Of a DNA stretch of 64,000 nt, positions 9,507 through 18,918 are shown one piece after another. This DNA is from an uncultured Gammaproteobacteria bacterium (lineage in GTDB: Bacteria > Pseudomonadota > Gammaproteobacteria > Enterobacterales > Psychrobiaceae). The notes beneath the pieces were generated by a model. It did no database searches and had not been told where the DNA came from. It saw nothing but the letters and a program-made list of their open reading frames with translations. Location of the stretch: assembly GCA_913060565.1 (NCBI GenBank), contig CAJXRU010000002.1, positions 27,740 to 91,739 on the forward strand, given 5' to 3'. Position 1 is the stretch's first letter; each line of letters starts with the position of its first letter. Position numbers and translations under genes: made by a program.

Positions 9507-11333
9507 ATGCGTCGTAAAATTTATCTATTTGCTCCGTTACTTGCCATTATTGGGCTTATTTCAGGATGCAATGGTTCTTCAAAAACTACAAGTGATTCAG
9601 TTAATATTCCGTTACCTGAGAATATAGAGTCAGTAAATATTCAAGATAGAAAATACTACATTGCCAAACCTGAAAAAAACTTCAGCCCTCAAAAGTCCTT
9701 TAAGCTACTACTAGCTTTTCACGCTTCCATGCAAAGCGCAAAAGATATGCAAGAACTGGCTAAATTTGAAAAAGATAGCAACAACTATCTCGTTGTTTAC
9801 CCGCAATCAAAAGTCGAAGAATGGAATGAAGGTTGTGACTGTAACAAACCGCACCGTTTGGGCATTAACGATCTAGGATTTGTCGAAAATGTCGTTAAAG
9901 ACATCAAGAAAAACTACAACATTATTGACGACGAACTCTACGCAGTGGGCTTTTCTCAAGGCGCTTTATTCACTCAAAATCTAATGTGCAATAGCCAACT
10001 AAAATTTAAGGCTATTGCCTCCATTGCAGCGCCAATGTCGCAACAATTATCTGAGAGTTGCCAGATAGACAACGACACAAATTACCTGCTTGTACAAGGA
10101 GAGGCAGATACCGTATTACCTTATCAAGGCAAGCCAAGCGGCAACTTTGCATTAATTGGAAGTGAACAAGCAATCGATCTGATCGCAAAACAAAATAATA
10201 TTGAAAACGCACCGGAGATAACCAAAAAAGAGTTAATCTCAAAACATACCTATCAAAACGAATTCCATATTAACCAACTTGTTGCTATTGCGGATGCAGG
10301 CCATCGATGGTCTTTCGACGGATTTGATACAAGTAAAGAAGTTCTCAATTTCTTCGATTCAGTGAGTACTAAAAAGCTAGATCCTAATTCCAGCTTATAT
10401 CGTGTAACAGATAACAATGGCGTCAAAGACATTCATGTTCGTAGCATGGGATTAGAGCACTCAGGTCCGGCAGTTATTTTGTTGTCTGGTTTCAACAAAA
10501 ACTACCATGCCGATAGCGCTTGGTTTTCGTTACTACAGCCACTTATTGCAAAAACACATCGCGTTCATGTTATCGAGCGTCTTGGCAATGGCTTTAGTAC
10601 ATATAGCGATACCCCTTCTTATACTGCCTTTGCACCACTGCTCGATGAAACACTAGCCTTGCTTGATGAGCAAGAGATAGTCATGGTTAGCTTTGCCAGC
10701 AGCAACATACTAGCTCAAGCATGGAAAGATTTACCTGATTCAAAAACATCATCGACACTCAAAGGTATGTTGTGGATTGACCCTGATATTTTCCTACCCC
10801 ATTCGATTGCCCACTATCAAGATTGGCCTGTTTCTTTATACCGTCAAATTGAAGACCGTCTAATTCCCCACCTTGAAGCTGGTGGCTGGACTGAGCGCTC
10901 TCGAGGAAAACTAGTATTAGAACGTGAAGAGCACGAACAACTCATTAGTGATGATTACATCAATGACATGGATTGGACATATTACGATCTCATCAGCCAA
11001 CAGCGCCTCAATATTGATAAACAGATCACTAGAGCCAAGGAAGTAATCAATTACCACGATGATTTAATTACCATGCAAACAGCTGAAGTATCGTCTGATA
11101 CGCCTATCTCAATCATTGATACTGATTTTGAAACAGCAGACATCGAAAATGCAGAAACCAGCGAAGAAGCCGCAAAGCTGACCAAGTGGCAGCAAGAAGG
11201 CACTCAATGGAGCAAACTCATTAGCGAGCGCTCTAATGGTCAATATATTTTTCTTGATAACAGCGCCCACATGGTCGTATTCGAGCACCCTAAGCCTATT
11301 ATTGATGCTATTAAAGCGCTAATGAATGAATAA
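9507..11333 (+). CDS. Lipoprotein with active esterase-like domain and degenerate second alpha/beta-hydrolase domain
   Basis: A 608-residue predicted lipoprotein (lipobox LISGC, cysteine 21). Residues about 30-290 resemble the PHB-depolymerase/feruloyl-esterase-like fold: LLLAFHAS strand, nucleophile elbow GFSQG with S150, an acid in QGEADTVLPY, and a histidine in AGHRWSF. Residues about 300-608 look like a second alpha/beta hydrolase (VILLSGF, a DPDIF stretch, final NSAHMVVFEHP). Its elbow reads VSFASSN, with alanine 397 where the catalytic serine should be, so it is probably non-catalytic. The reading frame is intact across the fusion. The gene is divergent from a membrane-tethered regulator and ends at a terminator. 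The substrate is unknown. Confidence 0.8.
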   Translation: MRRKIYLFAPLLAIIGLISGCNGSSKTTSDSVNIPLPENIESVNIQDRKYYIAKPEKNFSPQKSFKLLLAFHASMQSAKDMQELAKFEKDSNNYLVVYPQSKVEEWNEGCDCNKPHRLGINDLGFVENVVKDIKKNYNIIDDELYAVGFSQGALFTQNLMCNSQLKFKAIASIAAPMSQQLSESCQIDNDTNYLLVQGEADTVLPYQGKPSGNFALIGSEQAIDLIAKQNNIENAPEITKKELISKHTYQNEFHINQLVAIADAGHRWSFDGFDTSKEVLNFFDSVSTKKLDPNSSLYRVTDNNGVKDIHVRSMGLEHSGPAVILLSGFNKNYHADSAWFSLLQPLIAKTHRVHVIERLGNGFSTYSDTPSYTAFAPLLDETLALLDEQEIVMVSFASSNILAQAWKDLPDSKTSSTLKGMLWIDPDIFLPHSIAHYQDWPVSLYRQIEDRLIPHLEAGGWTERSRGKLVLEREEHEQLISDDYINDMDWTYYDLISQQRLNIDKQITRAKEVINYHDDLITMQTAEVSSDTPISIIDTDFETADIENAETSEEAAKLTKWQQEGTQWSKLISERSNGQYIFLDNSAHMVVFEHPKPIIDAIKALMNE

Positions 11334-11370
11334 TTAAACAAACTTATAAAAATATAACGATGTCCCTTTT

Positions 11371-11400
11371 GCGTCATAACGAAAGTTATGGCGCCTTTTT
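11371..11400 (+). terminator. Rho-independent terminator after the hydrolase lipoprotein gene
   Basis: Stem GCGTCATAAC/GTTATGGCGC with a GAAA loop, followed by CTTTTT, 37 bp after the stop. It also abuts the end of the convergent broken gene. Confidence 0.85.
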
Positions 11401-12103
11401 AAAATAATGTCACTTCATCATGATCTTCGAGCTGTTCAGCGGCAATCGCTGATTTTCCAGTGAGCTGTTGATAAGCCAGTCGCTCATCTTCAGTTGTATA
11501 GGTGGCTGAGTTGATATAGAGGAACTCATCGATATCGATTGGGTATTTGCTATCACATTTAAAACTAAGCTGTGTCATCGACGCACTCATGTGAGCCATA
11601 ATTTGTGTAACGCGATCTTGAAACTGAATCGACTCAATACCATGTTGTGCATTATTGATGACTTGATTCGCAATTAAATCATATTCGCCATCCATCAGTT
11701 GCCCGTGCGACAACTTGCCACCTGATTTAAGGTGCTCAATTGTATTAGTAAAATAGTGACAAATTTGATTAATTTCTTTGGTGGACAGTTCAATGCAATC
11801 TTGAATATGTTGAGATCATAGTGGGAATACTTTACGACCGAATTGGGGGATTGATTGTGCTAACTTCTCGGCAGTTTGCTTCTCTTTTTCCAGCTGCTCT
11901 ACTTTATATGCTAATTTTTTATGCTTTTTCAGCAAAGAATTCATTGCCTGCTGTTTAATGTAGCCCAAGGTAATATCTGCAAACACCAAACAAACAGCAA
12001 TCACGACTAAAATCAGAGGAGGGCTAAAACTAGCAAGCAAAACAGCAACTAAGCTCAATATTCCTGTTGGAAGCTTCAAAAGATATTGCTCGATATTTAT
12101 CAT
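11399..12103 (-). pseudogene. Chemotaxis-like membrane protein gene interrupted by an in-frame TGA
   Basis: Two open frames lie in the same reading frame and are separated by one TGA (plus-strand bases 11816-11818). The upstream part (start 12103, 95 codons) has two membrane helices (ILSLVAVLLASF and LILVVIAVCLVFA) and a coiled coil, ending in GRKVFPL. The downstream part resumes immediately with SQHIQDCIELSTKEINQ and continues with protein-like sequence to 11399, including IQFQDRVTQIMAHM. From memory, chemoreceptor-related proteins of this type have a tryptophan at this junction and a FQDRV motif downstream, so a TGG to TGA change is the simplest explanation. An intact product would have 234 residues. 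The downstream half has no good start of its own, only a TTG at 11713. Confidence 0.75.
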
Positions 12104-12442
12104 CAGTAAATCCTTTACGTATCACTGCTAGTTTATTCGTGGAGTACTCAACATAAAGCATGAGATTTTGATATGCAATCAATCGCCAAAAACAATTTTA
12201 AAGGACCAAGCACGTGAATTAATTCGTTAAATCACAACGTGGTATGAGCAATTGTTTATTAATTTTGAGATATAGCGAATATTTTTGCCACATAGATCAC
12301 ATTTTCTTGTAAAATGAGCGCCAAAATTTTGAGTCGACTCACACACTTTTATGAGATGAAAGTGTTTATGATTAACTTCTTTACATAAGATGTTGAATGA
12401 TAAAAACTTTTATACAACTTTAATTTATGAGGCTTCATCCAC
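12104..12442. other. Intergenic region upstream of purH
   Basis: 339 bp, AT-rich. It contains a palindrome GAGTCGACTC at 12331-12340 and an ACACTTT/AAAGTGT hairpin at 12343-12365, both in the probable purH leader. I do not see a PurR-box match, a small gene or an RNA gene. Confidence 0.5.
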
Positions 12443-14029
12443 ATGTCAGCATCAAGACCTATCAAACGTGCTCTACTAAGCGTTTCAGATAAAACAGGTA
12501 TCGTCGAACTCGCCACAGCACTAGATGCACGCGGCGTAGAAATTCTGTCTACAGGCGGTACGGCCAAATTGCTGGAAGCAAATGGGATCAACACAATCGA
12601 GGTATCAGATTACACCGGTCACCCTGAAATCATGGACGGTCGTGTAAAAACATTACACCCAAAAGTTCACGGCGGCATTTTAGCGCGACGCGGTATGGAT
12701 GAAGCGGTTATGGAAGCTAACAACATCAATCCAATCGACATGGTTGTTGTTAACTTATACCCATTTGCAGATACTGTCGCTAAAGAAGACTGTTCATTAG
12801 AAGATGCGATTGAAAATATCGATATCGGCGGTCCTACAATGGTTCGTTCAACGGCTAAAAACCACAAAGACACGACGATTATCGTTAACGCTAGTGATTA
12901 TGATCGCGTGATTAATGAAATGAACGAAAACGATGGCGCGACAACTTATCAAACACGTTTTGACTTAGCTATTGCCGCATTTGAGCACACTGCCGCGTAT
13001 GATGGCATGATCGCTAATTACTTCGGAACCATGGTACCGTCTCATCGTGAAGAAAGCAGCGAAGACTCTAAATTTGCACGTACTTTCAACACCCAGCTAG
13101 TTAAACAACAAGATTTACGTTACGGCGAAAATAGCCACCAACAAGCGGCTTTTTACGTTGAAGCAAATCCAGTTGAAGCCTCTGTATCTACTGCGAAGCA
13201 ATTACAAGGTAAAGCACTATCGTTCAATAACATCGCTGATACTGATTCAGCATTAGAATGTGTTAAAGAATTCAATGAACCAGCGTGTGTTATCGTCAAA
13301 CACGCTAATCCGTGCGGCGTGGCCATTGGCGAAGACATTCTTGGTGCTTACGATCGCGCTTTCAAAACCGATCCAACATCAGCGTTTGGCGGCATCATTG
13401 CCTTTAACCGTGAACTAGACGCGGCAACAGCGCAAGCTATCGTTGACCGTCAGTTTGTTGAAGTGATTATTGCGCCAACTGTTAGCGACGAAGCGGTAGC
13501 TATTGTTGCGGCTAAGAAAAACGTTCGCTTATTAGCCTGTGGTGAGTTTAGCGCTAAAGACGCTGGCCTTGATTACAAGCGTGTTAACGGCGGTATGTTA
13601 GTGCAAGATAAAGATTTAGGCATGGTAACGCGTGACGATCTAAAAGTTGTGTCAAAACGTCAGCCAAGCGAGCAAGAACTTACTGACTTAATGTTTTGTT
13701 GGAAAGTCGCTAAATTTGTTAAGTCTAATGCGATTGTTTACGCCCGTGACGGTATGACTATCGGTGTTGGCGCTGGCCAAATGAGCCGTGTTTACTCAGC
13801 TAAGATCGCTGGCATCAAAGCAGAAGACGAAGGCCTTGTAGTTCCTGGTAGCGTGATGGCATCTGATGCCTTCTTCCCATTCCGCGACGGCATCGATGCA
13901 GCAGCGGCAGCAGGTATTACTTGTGTTATTCAACCGGGTGGTTCGATTCGTGATGAAGAGATTATTGCGGCGGCTGATGAAGCGGGTATGACAATGGTAT
14001 TTACAGGTATGCGTCATTTTAGACACTAA
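12443..14029 (+). CDS. purH: Bifunctional AICAR transformylase / IMP cyclohydrolase
   Basis: PurH carries out the last two steps of de novo IMP synthesis: formylation of AICAR with 10-formyl-THF, then ring closure. Length is 528 residues, as expected. The N-terminal MGS-like cyclohydrolase domain has [17 protein letters not shown] and the [15 protein letters not shown] signature. The C-terminal transformylase domain holds the catalytic Lys-His pair in [10 protein letters not shown] (about residues 286-287), the [11 protein letters not shown] motif, and the ending TGMRHFRH. purD follows on the same strand but only after about 530 bp of structured DNA, so co-transcription is not certain. Confidence 0.97.
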   Translation: MSASRPIKRALLSVSDKTGIVELATALDARGVEILSTGGTAKLLEANGINTIEVSDYTGHPEIMDGRVKTLHPKVHGGILARRGMDEAVMEANNINPIDMVVVNLYPFADTVAKEDCSLEDAIENIDIGGPTMVRSTAKNHKDTTIIVNASDYDRVINEMNENDGATTYQTRFDLAIAAFEHTAAYDGMIANYFGTMVPSHREESSEDSKFARTFNTQLVKQQDLRYGENSHQQAAFYVEANPVEASVSTAKQLQGKALSFNNIADTDSALECVKEFNEPACVIVKHANPCGVAIGEDILGAYDRAFKTDPTSAFGGIIAFNRELDAATAQAIVDRQFVEVIIAPTVSDEAVAIVAAKKNVRLLACGEFSAKDAGLDYKRVNGGMLVQDKDLGMVTRDDLKVVSKRQPSEQELTDLMFCWKVAKFVKSNAIVYARDGMTIGVGAGQMSRVYSAKIAGIKAEDEGLVVPGSVMASDAFFPFRDGIDAAAAAGITCVIQPGGSIRDEEIIAAADEAGMTMVFTGMRHFRH

Positions 14030-14043
14030 GCTTGTTAAAGTCT

Positions 14044-14074
14044 CTCAGTGAAATGATGTGCATTATTCACTGAG
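14044..14074 (+). terminator. Hairpin just after purH
   Basis: A nine-base inverted repeat (CTCAGTGAA/TTCACTGAG) with a 13-base loop lies 15 bp after the purH stop. No clean T run follows, so this is a weak terminator or a 3'-end stabilising hairpin. Confidence 0.45.
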
Positions 14075-14106
14075 TCGTTCCCTTAAAAGTTTCAATACGC
14101 ACATCA

Positions 14107-14360
14107 GTTACTTTTCGTAATGAAATACTTCCATGTATTTCACCCTACGGGCCAGCCGAAGGCTGTTCAAATTGGTTCCATACCAATTTGTGCTTCGCTA
14201 AGTAAATGCTTTAAGCATCTACATAGCAGGCTAATTTGATAACAAGTATTAGGAAGATATCTGTTATACGAAAAGTAACCAAAAGATTACATTGTCTGGA
14301 ACAATTTATGCCAGCTTTAGCTGGTCTGAAAGACAAATGACATGGATGTCATTTGTAAAA
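14107..14360. repeat. Stem-loop-rich non-coding element between purH and purD
   Basis: A 13-bp inverted repeat (14107-14119 and 14267-14279, GTTACTTTTCGTA) encloses about 147 bp. Within and after it lie at least five more perfect short palindromes: 14121-14142, 14153-14165 (CAGCC-GAA-GGCTG), 14169-14189, 14311-14324, and 14333-14356 (11-base arms). No coding frame of note fits. The 536-bp gap between purH and purD is otherwise featureless downstream of about 14360. The pattern suggests a composite of repeated stem-loop elements; whether other genomic copies exist cannot be seen here. Confidence 0.55.
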
Positions 14361-14565
14361 GGCGACCCGTGATTAGTTGCCACTCTTTATTACAATGCTC
14401 GACTTACGAAACCGCTTTTGATGTGCATCCTGCACCAAAAGCTAAAAAATCATCCCTGATTTTATCTTCTATCGAGTATTTCCATAAAGACAACTAATGA
14501 CGGGACTAACAATCAGCGCACTCGGATAATGCTCCGATTTAAGACGCTAATAGGATCATTTGTCT

Positions 14566-15852
14566 ATGAACATTTTAATTATTGGTAGTGGTGGCCGTGA
14601 GCATGCGCTTGCTTGGAAAGTTGCTCAATCGAGCAAGGCGACTCAGGTGTTTGTTGCACCAGGAAATGCGGGTAGCGCGTTAGAAGATAAAGTATCGAAT
14701 GTTGATATTGACGTGTGTGATATCGAAAAACTTATCGCGTTTGCTAAAGACAACAATGTTGAAATGACTATTGTTGGCCCAGAAGCGCCATTGGTTATCG
14801 GTGTGGTTGATGCTTTTGAAAAAGCAGGCTTAAACTGTTTTGGTCCACGTGAAGGCGCTGCACAACTTGAAGGCTCTAAAGCGTTTACTAAAGACTTCTT
14901 AGCACGTCACGATATTCCAACGGCGTGGTATCAGAACTTTACTGAAATTGATCCAGCCATCGCGTATGTACGTGAAAAAGGTGCACCAATTGTGATTAAA
15001 GCCGACGGCCTAGCCGCTGGTAAAGGCGTGATTGTGGCGATGACACTTCAAGAAGCGGAAGACGCCATCAAAGACATGCTAGCAGGCAATGCTTTTGGTG
15101 AAGCCGGTAGTCGCGTGGTTATCGAAGAGTTCTTAGATGGCGAAGAAGCATCTTTTATTGTCATGGTTGACGGTGATAACGTATTACCAATGGCAACTAG
15201 CCAAGATCACAAGCGTGTTGGCAATGGTGATACGGGTCCTAATACTGGCGGCATGGGTGCTTATTCTCCAGCACCCGTAGTAACGCAAGAAATGCACGAT
15301 CGCATTATGGAACAAGTTATCTACCCTACGGTTAACGGCATGAAAGCTGAAGGAAATACCTACACTGGTTTCCTATACGCGGGTTTGATGATTATGAGCG
15401 ACGGCACACCTAAGGTTATTGAATACAATTGCCGATTCGGCGACCCTGAGACACAACCGATCATGATGCGTTTGCAATCAGATTTAGTTGAATTAGTTCA
15501 AGCGTCATTCGATAAGCGCCTTGATCAAATCGACGCTAAATTCGATTCACGCGCTGCTGTTGGTGTGGTCTTAGCGGCTGGTGGTTACCCTGCAAGTTAT
15601 GCCAAAGGCGATGTGATTTCAGGTATAGCAAAGGCCACTAACGACGCTAAAGTGTTCCATGCAGGCACAAAAGTAGTTGATGGCAATGTGGTCACAGCGG
15701 GTGGTCGTGTACTTTGTGCAACAGCACTTGGTGAAACGGTTACAGCTGCCCAAGCTAGTGCATATGAGCTAACTAAAGCCATTGATTGGAATGGTGTTTT
15801 TTATCGTACCGATATCGCTTACCGCGCAATAGAGCGTGAAAATCAATCATAG
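14566..15852 (+). CDS. purD: Phosphoribosylamine-glycine ligase
   Basis: PurD joins phosphoribosylamine and glycine with ATP, the second step of purine synthesis. The product has 428 residues. It opens with MNILIIGSGGREHALAW, the family's N-terminal signature. The ATP-grasp region contains VIKADGLAAGKGVIVA, and the metal and glycine site is in EYNCRFGDPETQ. I start at ATG 14566, which has AGGA ten bases upstream; a TTG two codons earlier is too close to that site. A perfect terminator hairpin follows the gene. Confidence 0.97.
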   Translation: MNILIIGSGGREHALAWKVAQSSKATQVFVAPGNAGSALEDKVSNVDIDVCDIEKLIAFAKDNNVEMTIVGPEAPLVIGVVDAFEKAGLNCFGPREGAAQLEGSKAFTKDFLARHDIPTAWYQNFTEIDPAIAYVREKGAPIVIKADGLAAGKGVIVAMTLQEAEDAIKDMLAGNAFGEAGSRVVIEEFLDGEEASFIVMVDGDNVLPMATSQDHKRVGNGDTGPNTGGMGAYSPAPVVTQEMHDRIMEQVIYPTVNGMKAEGNTYTGFLYAGLMIMSDGTPKVIEYNCRFGDPETQPIMMRLQSDLVELVQASFDKRLDQIDAKFDSRAAVGVVLAAGGYPASYAKGDVISGIAKATNDAKVFHAGTKVVDGNVVTAGGRVLCATALGETVTAAQASAYELTKAIDWNGVFYRTDIAYRAIERENQS

Positions 15853-15860
15853 TTGATGTC

Positions 15861-15893
15861 AATGACCAGCGCTATAAATAAGCGCTGGTCATT
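15861..15893 (+). terminator. Terminator-like palindrome after purD
   Basis: A perfect 13-base inverted repeat (AATGACCAGCGCT/AGCGCTGGTCATT) with a seven-base loop lies 9 bp after the stop. The T run after it is short. Confidence 0.75.
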
Positions 15894-16108
15894 ATCCACA
15901 TAATACCAATTCACTGATAACTGAACCAATTAACCTATTGAGAAAACACCTTAGAAAGTGTATAAATTAGTAGATATTTTGAATAGTTAGTTGTCTTTGT
16001 AATATCTAAATTTTTCCAACGTAGAAGTCATTAAAAATGTGGACATCAAAAGATGAGCCATCACCTAATGATGCAACTAACCTAGCAGCATGAATAAAGG
16101 AATTCGAT

Positions 16109-18904
16109 TTGGTCTCTCACCCAAACGACTCGGGTCAACAAGAAGATAAAAAACAACCCAAGCGTTCATTGCGTGGCAAACTAACAATTTCATTAATCAT
16201 TAGTAGCATTATCATATTGTTGCTAACCTTTGCTGGTTTCGTCATGTACGACAAAACCACTCACCGCACCGACTATATCAATGAAATAGACGCTATTAGC
16301 CTTGCTATATCCAACAATAGTGGCATCGCATTAGCTGAAAATAATCATCAAATGGCGATAACGGTTTTAGAATCGTTAAAGTATCATCCTAATATTCGCT
16401 ATGCTCGGCTTTCTGACAATGATCACAATGACATAGCAACGTATGTAAACAATTGGAATCTAAAAAGTTTATCTGAAAACAAACAGCCTGCTGTTATTAT
16501 TAACAATGATGCGATTGAGATATTCAAAGATGTAACCGTTAATGATTTTATTATCGGTTATTTACACGTCGTTGCAGACACTGAAGAACTACAATCTCGA
16601 CAATTTGAGTTTATCTATATCGGTGGTGCGCTGCTTCTTCTCGCCATTATTATCAGCGCTGTGATGTCGAGTAACATTGTAAAATCGGTGACCAAGCCAT
16701 TATATAATCTCGCCAATTTTTCACGCCAAATAACACGCGATAAAGATTATGATCAGCGAGCACCAGCGAGTAAGGTACGTGAAATCGACACCTTAGTTAG
16801 CAGCATCAATGGTATGTTAGGTGCAATTTCGGGTGCACAAAACGCACTCAAAGAAAGTAAAGAGCGATTATCGCTAGCGCTAAAAGGCGCTGGTGAAGGT
16901 CTTTGGGATCTCAATCTAGATACGCAAAAGCTATTTCTCGATAAACATAGCACCGCCGTCTTGGCCATGGGTGATGAAGACGTTTTACTGAGTATGCGTC
17001 AGCTTGTCGAAAAAATTCATCCGGGTGATCGCGCTCGGTTTTCAGAATATAGCAGAGCATTTATTGCCAACAATCAAAAGCATTTCAATATTGAGTTTCG
17101 GGCAAATGCTGATACGCATTGGGTATGGTTACGGCTCACTGGTGAGATATCGCGTTGGGACGACAATCAGGTGCCACAGCGTTTAACTGGAACGCTATTA
17201 GACATAACAAAACAACGAGAAACACAGGCTCAGGTCGCGCTATACGCCTCTGTATTTGATAATACTAATGATGCGATTGCCATTCTTGATGCTCATTACA
17301 ATGTCGTTGCCATTAATATGGCCTTTACCGACATTACTCAGTACTCAGTGCTTGAAATGAAAGGGAAACCACTACCCGTTCTTAGCCAATTGATGAATCG
17401 TGATGAAATAGAAACGCAGTTAAATACTAGTGGGCACTGGCAGGGTGAAGTAAGCGATCATCGTAAAGATGGCTTTCAATATGTGTTAGAACTAGCACTC
17501 AATGCCGTAAAACCATCGGATGAGCAAGATTTTAATTATGTCGTCGCTGTTTTTTCTGACATTACCCAACGTAAGAAAACCCAAGATGAATTATTTTACA
17601 TGGCTAACTACGATCCGCTGACCAAATTAGCGAACCGTGCAATGTTCCATAATTCATTCTCCCATGCCATTACCAATGCGCGACGTAATGAACAAACGTT
17701 AGCTATTTTATTCATCGATTTAGATAAATTTAAACTCGTTAATGACACATTAGGTCACAACGCTGGCGATGAATTACTCATTCAATCAGCAAAAAGATTA
17801 AAGAGCCACGTACGACAAACCGATATTGTTTCACGATTGTCCGGTGATGAATTTACCATTATTCTTGATAACATCACTGACGTGAGTCAAGTGCAAACCA
17901 TCGCAACGAAAATCCAGCAAGATTTTCAACGTGACTTTAAACTCAATGATCAACTTACCAACATCGGTACCAGTATTGGCATTGCAATTTATCCCGGTGA
18001 TGGCACCGACGCAGACTCTTTATTGAAAAATGCCGACACCGCCATGTATTACGCCAAAACCAATGGCCGTAATAATTTCCACTTTTTTAGTAGCTCAATG
18101 AATGAGCAGGCAGAGCGCCGTAACTTAGTTGAACTAGAACTACGCGAAGCGATAAAACGTAAAGAGATTGAGGTGCTATATCAACCTAAAATGATAGCGA
18201 GTAGTGAAATCGTTTACGGCTTTGAAGCCTTGGTGCGTTGGCATCACCCAACCATGGGATTAGTGTCGCCTGATGAGTTTATTCCAGTGGCTGAAGAAGT
18301 CGGGATTATCAGAGATTTAGGTCAATATATTTTCCGCACTGCAACCACACAGCTTATTCATTGGCATTCGTTAGGATACGACAATATCCACATGGCAGTT
18401 AATGTATCGGCACGTGAGTTTCAGCTATCAGACTATCCGTTAGAGCTTGCTAGATTGATGGACGAAATCGATATTAAGCCGCATTTTATCGAACTAGAGC
18501 TGACAGAAAGCATTGTAATGGACGACCCTGAAAAGATGACATTGATGCTCGATGTTATTAAAAATCTTGGCTTTTCATTATCCATTGACGATTTTGGCAC
18601 TGGCTACTCGTCATTAAGCTACCTTCAACGTTTACCCGTCGACGTGCTAAAAGTTGATCAATCCTTCGTACGAGAAATTGAACACAATCCAAATAGTAAA
18701 GCCATTGCAAAAGCCATCGTCTCTATGGCGCATAGTTTAAATTTGAGAGTCGTTGCCGAAGGCGTAGAAACCGAAGCGCAATTAGAGTTTTTTAAAGATA
18801 ACAATTGTGAATTAATTCAAGGTTACTATTTTAGTAAGCCGCTTTCCAAAGATGAAGCTAGAAAATTTCTACACCAACATTCAGCAGCGGCCCATAAGCA
18901 CTAA
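16109..18904 (+). CDS. Membrane GGDEF-EAL c-di-GMP protein with HAMP and two PAS domains
   Basis: A 931-residue inner-membrane signalling protein. Two helices (about 29-48 and 170-190) flank a periplasmic sensor of about 120 residues. A HAMP segment (SVTKPLYNLANFSRQITRD), two PAS domains (about 245-370 and 375-495), a GGDEF domain and an EAL domain follow. The GGDEF loop reads SGDEF (578-582). The EAL domain keeps the catalytic set: EALVRW (706-711), NVSAREF, ELTESIV, DDFGTGYSS, KVDQSFV and VAEGVETE, so phosphodiesterase activity is likely. The start is a TTG: AAGGA ends seven bases before it, and no in-frame ATG is suitably placed. The nearby ATG at 16090 is in another frame. Confidence 0.92.
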   Translation: MVSHPNDSGQQEDKKQPKRSLRGKLTISLIISSIIILLLTFAGFVMYDKTTHRTDYINEIDAISLAISNNSGIALAENNHQMAITVLESLKYHPNIRYARLSDNDHNDIATYVNNWNLKSLSENKQPAVIINNDAIEIFKDVTVNDFIIGYLHVVADTEELQSRQFEFIYIGGALLLLAIIISAVMSSNIVKSVTKPLYNLANFSRQITRDKDYDQRAPASKVREIDTLVSSINGMLGAISGAQNALKESKERLSLALKGAGEGLWDLNLDTQKLFLDKHSTAVLAMGDEDVLLSMRQLVEKIHPGDRARFSEYSRAFIANNQKHFNIEFRANADTHWVWLRLTGEISRWDDNQVPQRLTGTLLDITKQRETQAQVALYASVFDNTNDAIAILDAHYNVVAINMAFTDITQYSVLEMKGKPLPVLSQLMNRDEIETQLNTSGHWQGEVSDHRKDGFQYVLELALNAVKPSDEQDFNYVVAVFSDITQRKKTQDELFYMANYDPLTKLANRAMFHNSFSHAITNARRNEQTLAILFIDLDKFKLVNDTLGHNAGDELLIQSAKRLKSHVRQTDIVSRLSGDEFTIILDNITDVSQVQTIATKIQQDFQRDFKLNDQLTNIGTSIGIAIYPGDGTDADSLLKNADTAMYYAKTNGRNNFHFFSSSMNEQAERRNLVELELREAIKRKEIEVLYQPKMIASSEIVYGFEALVRWHHPTMGLVSPDEFIPVAEEVGIIRDLGQYIFRTATTQLIHWHSLGYDNIHMAVNVSAREFQLSDYPLELARLMDEIDIKPHFIELELTESIVMDDPEKMTLMLDVIKNLGFSLSIDDFGTGYSSLSYLQRLPVDVLKVDQSFVREIEHNPNSKAIAKAIVSMAHSLNLRVVAEGVETEAQLEFFKDNNCELIQGYYFSKPLSKDEARKFLHQHSAAAHKH

Positions 18905-18918
18905 GGGCGGTATGCGTA

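Noticed and set aside
11816..11818. TGA read as selenocysteine
   Set aside because: No hairpin of the bacterial SECIS type is obvious just after the TGA, there is no redox motif around it, and a Trp codon change explains it more simply.
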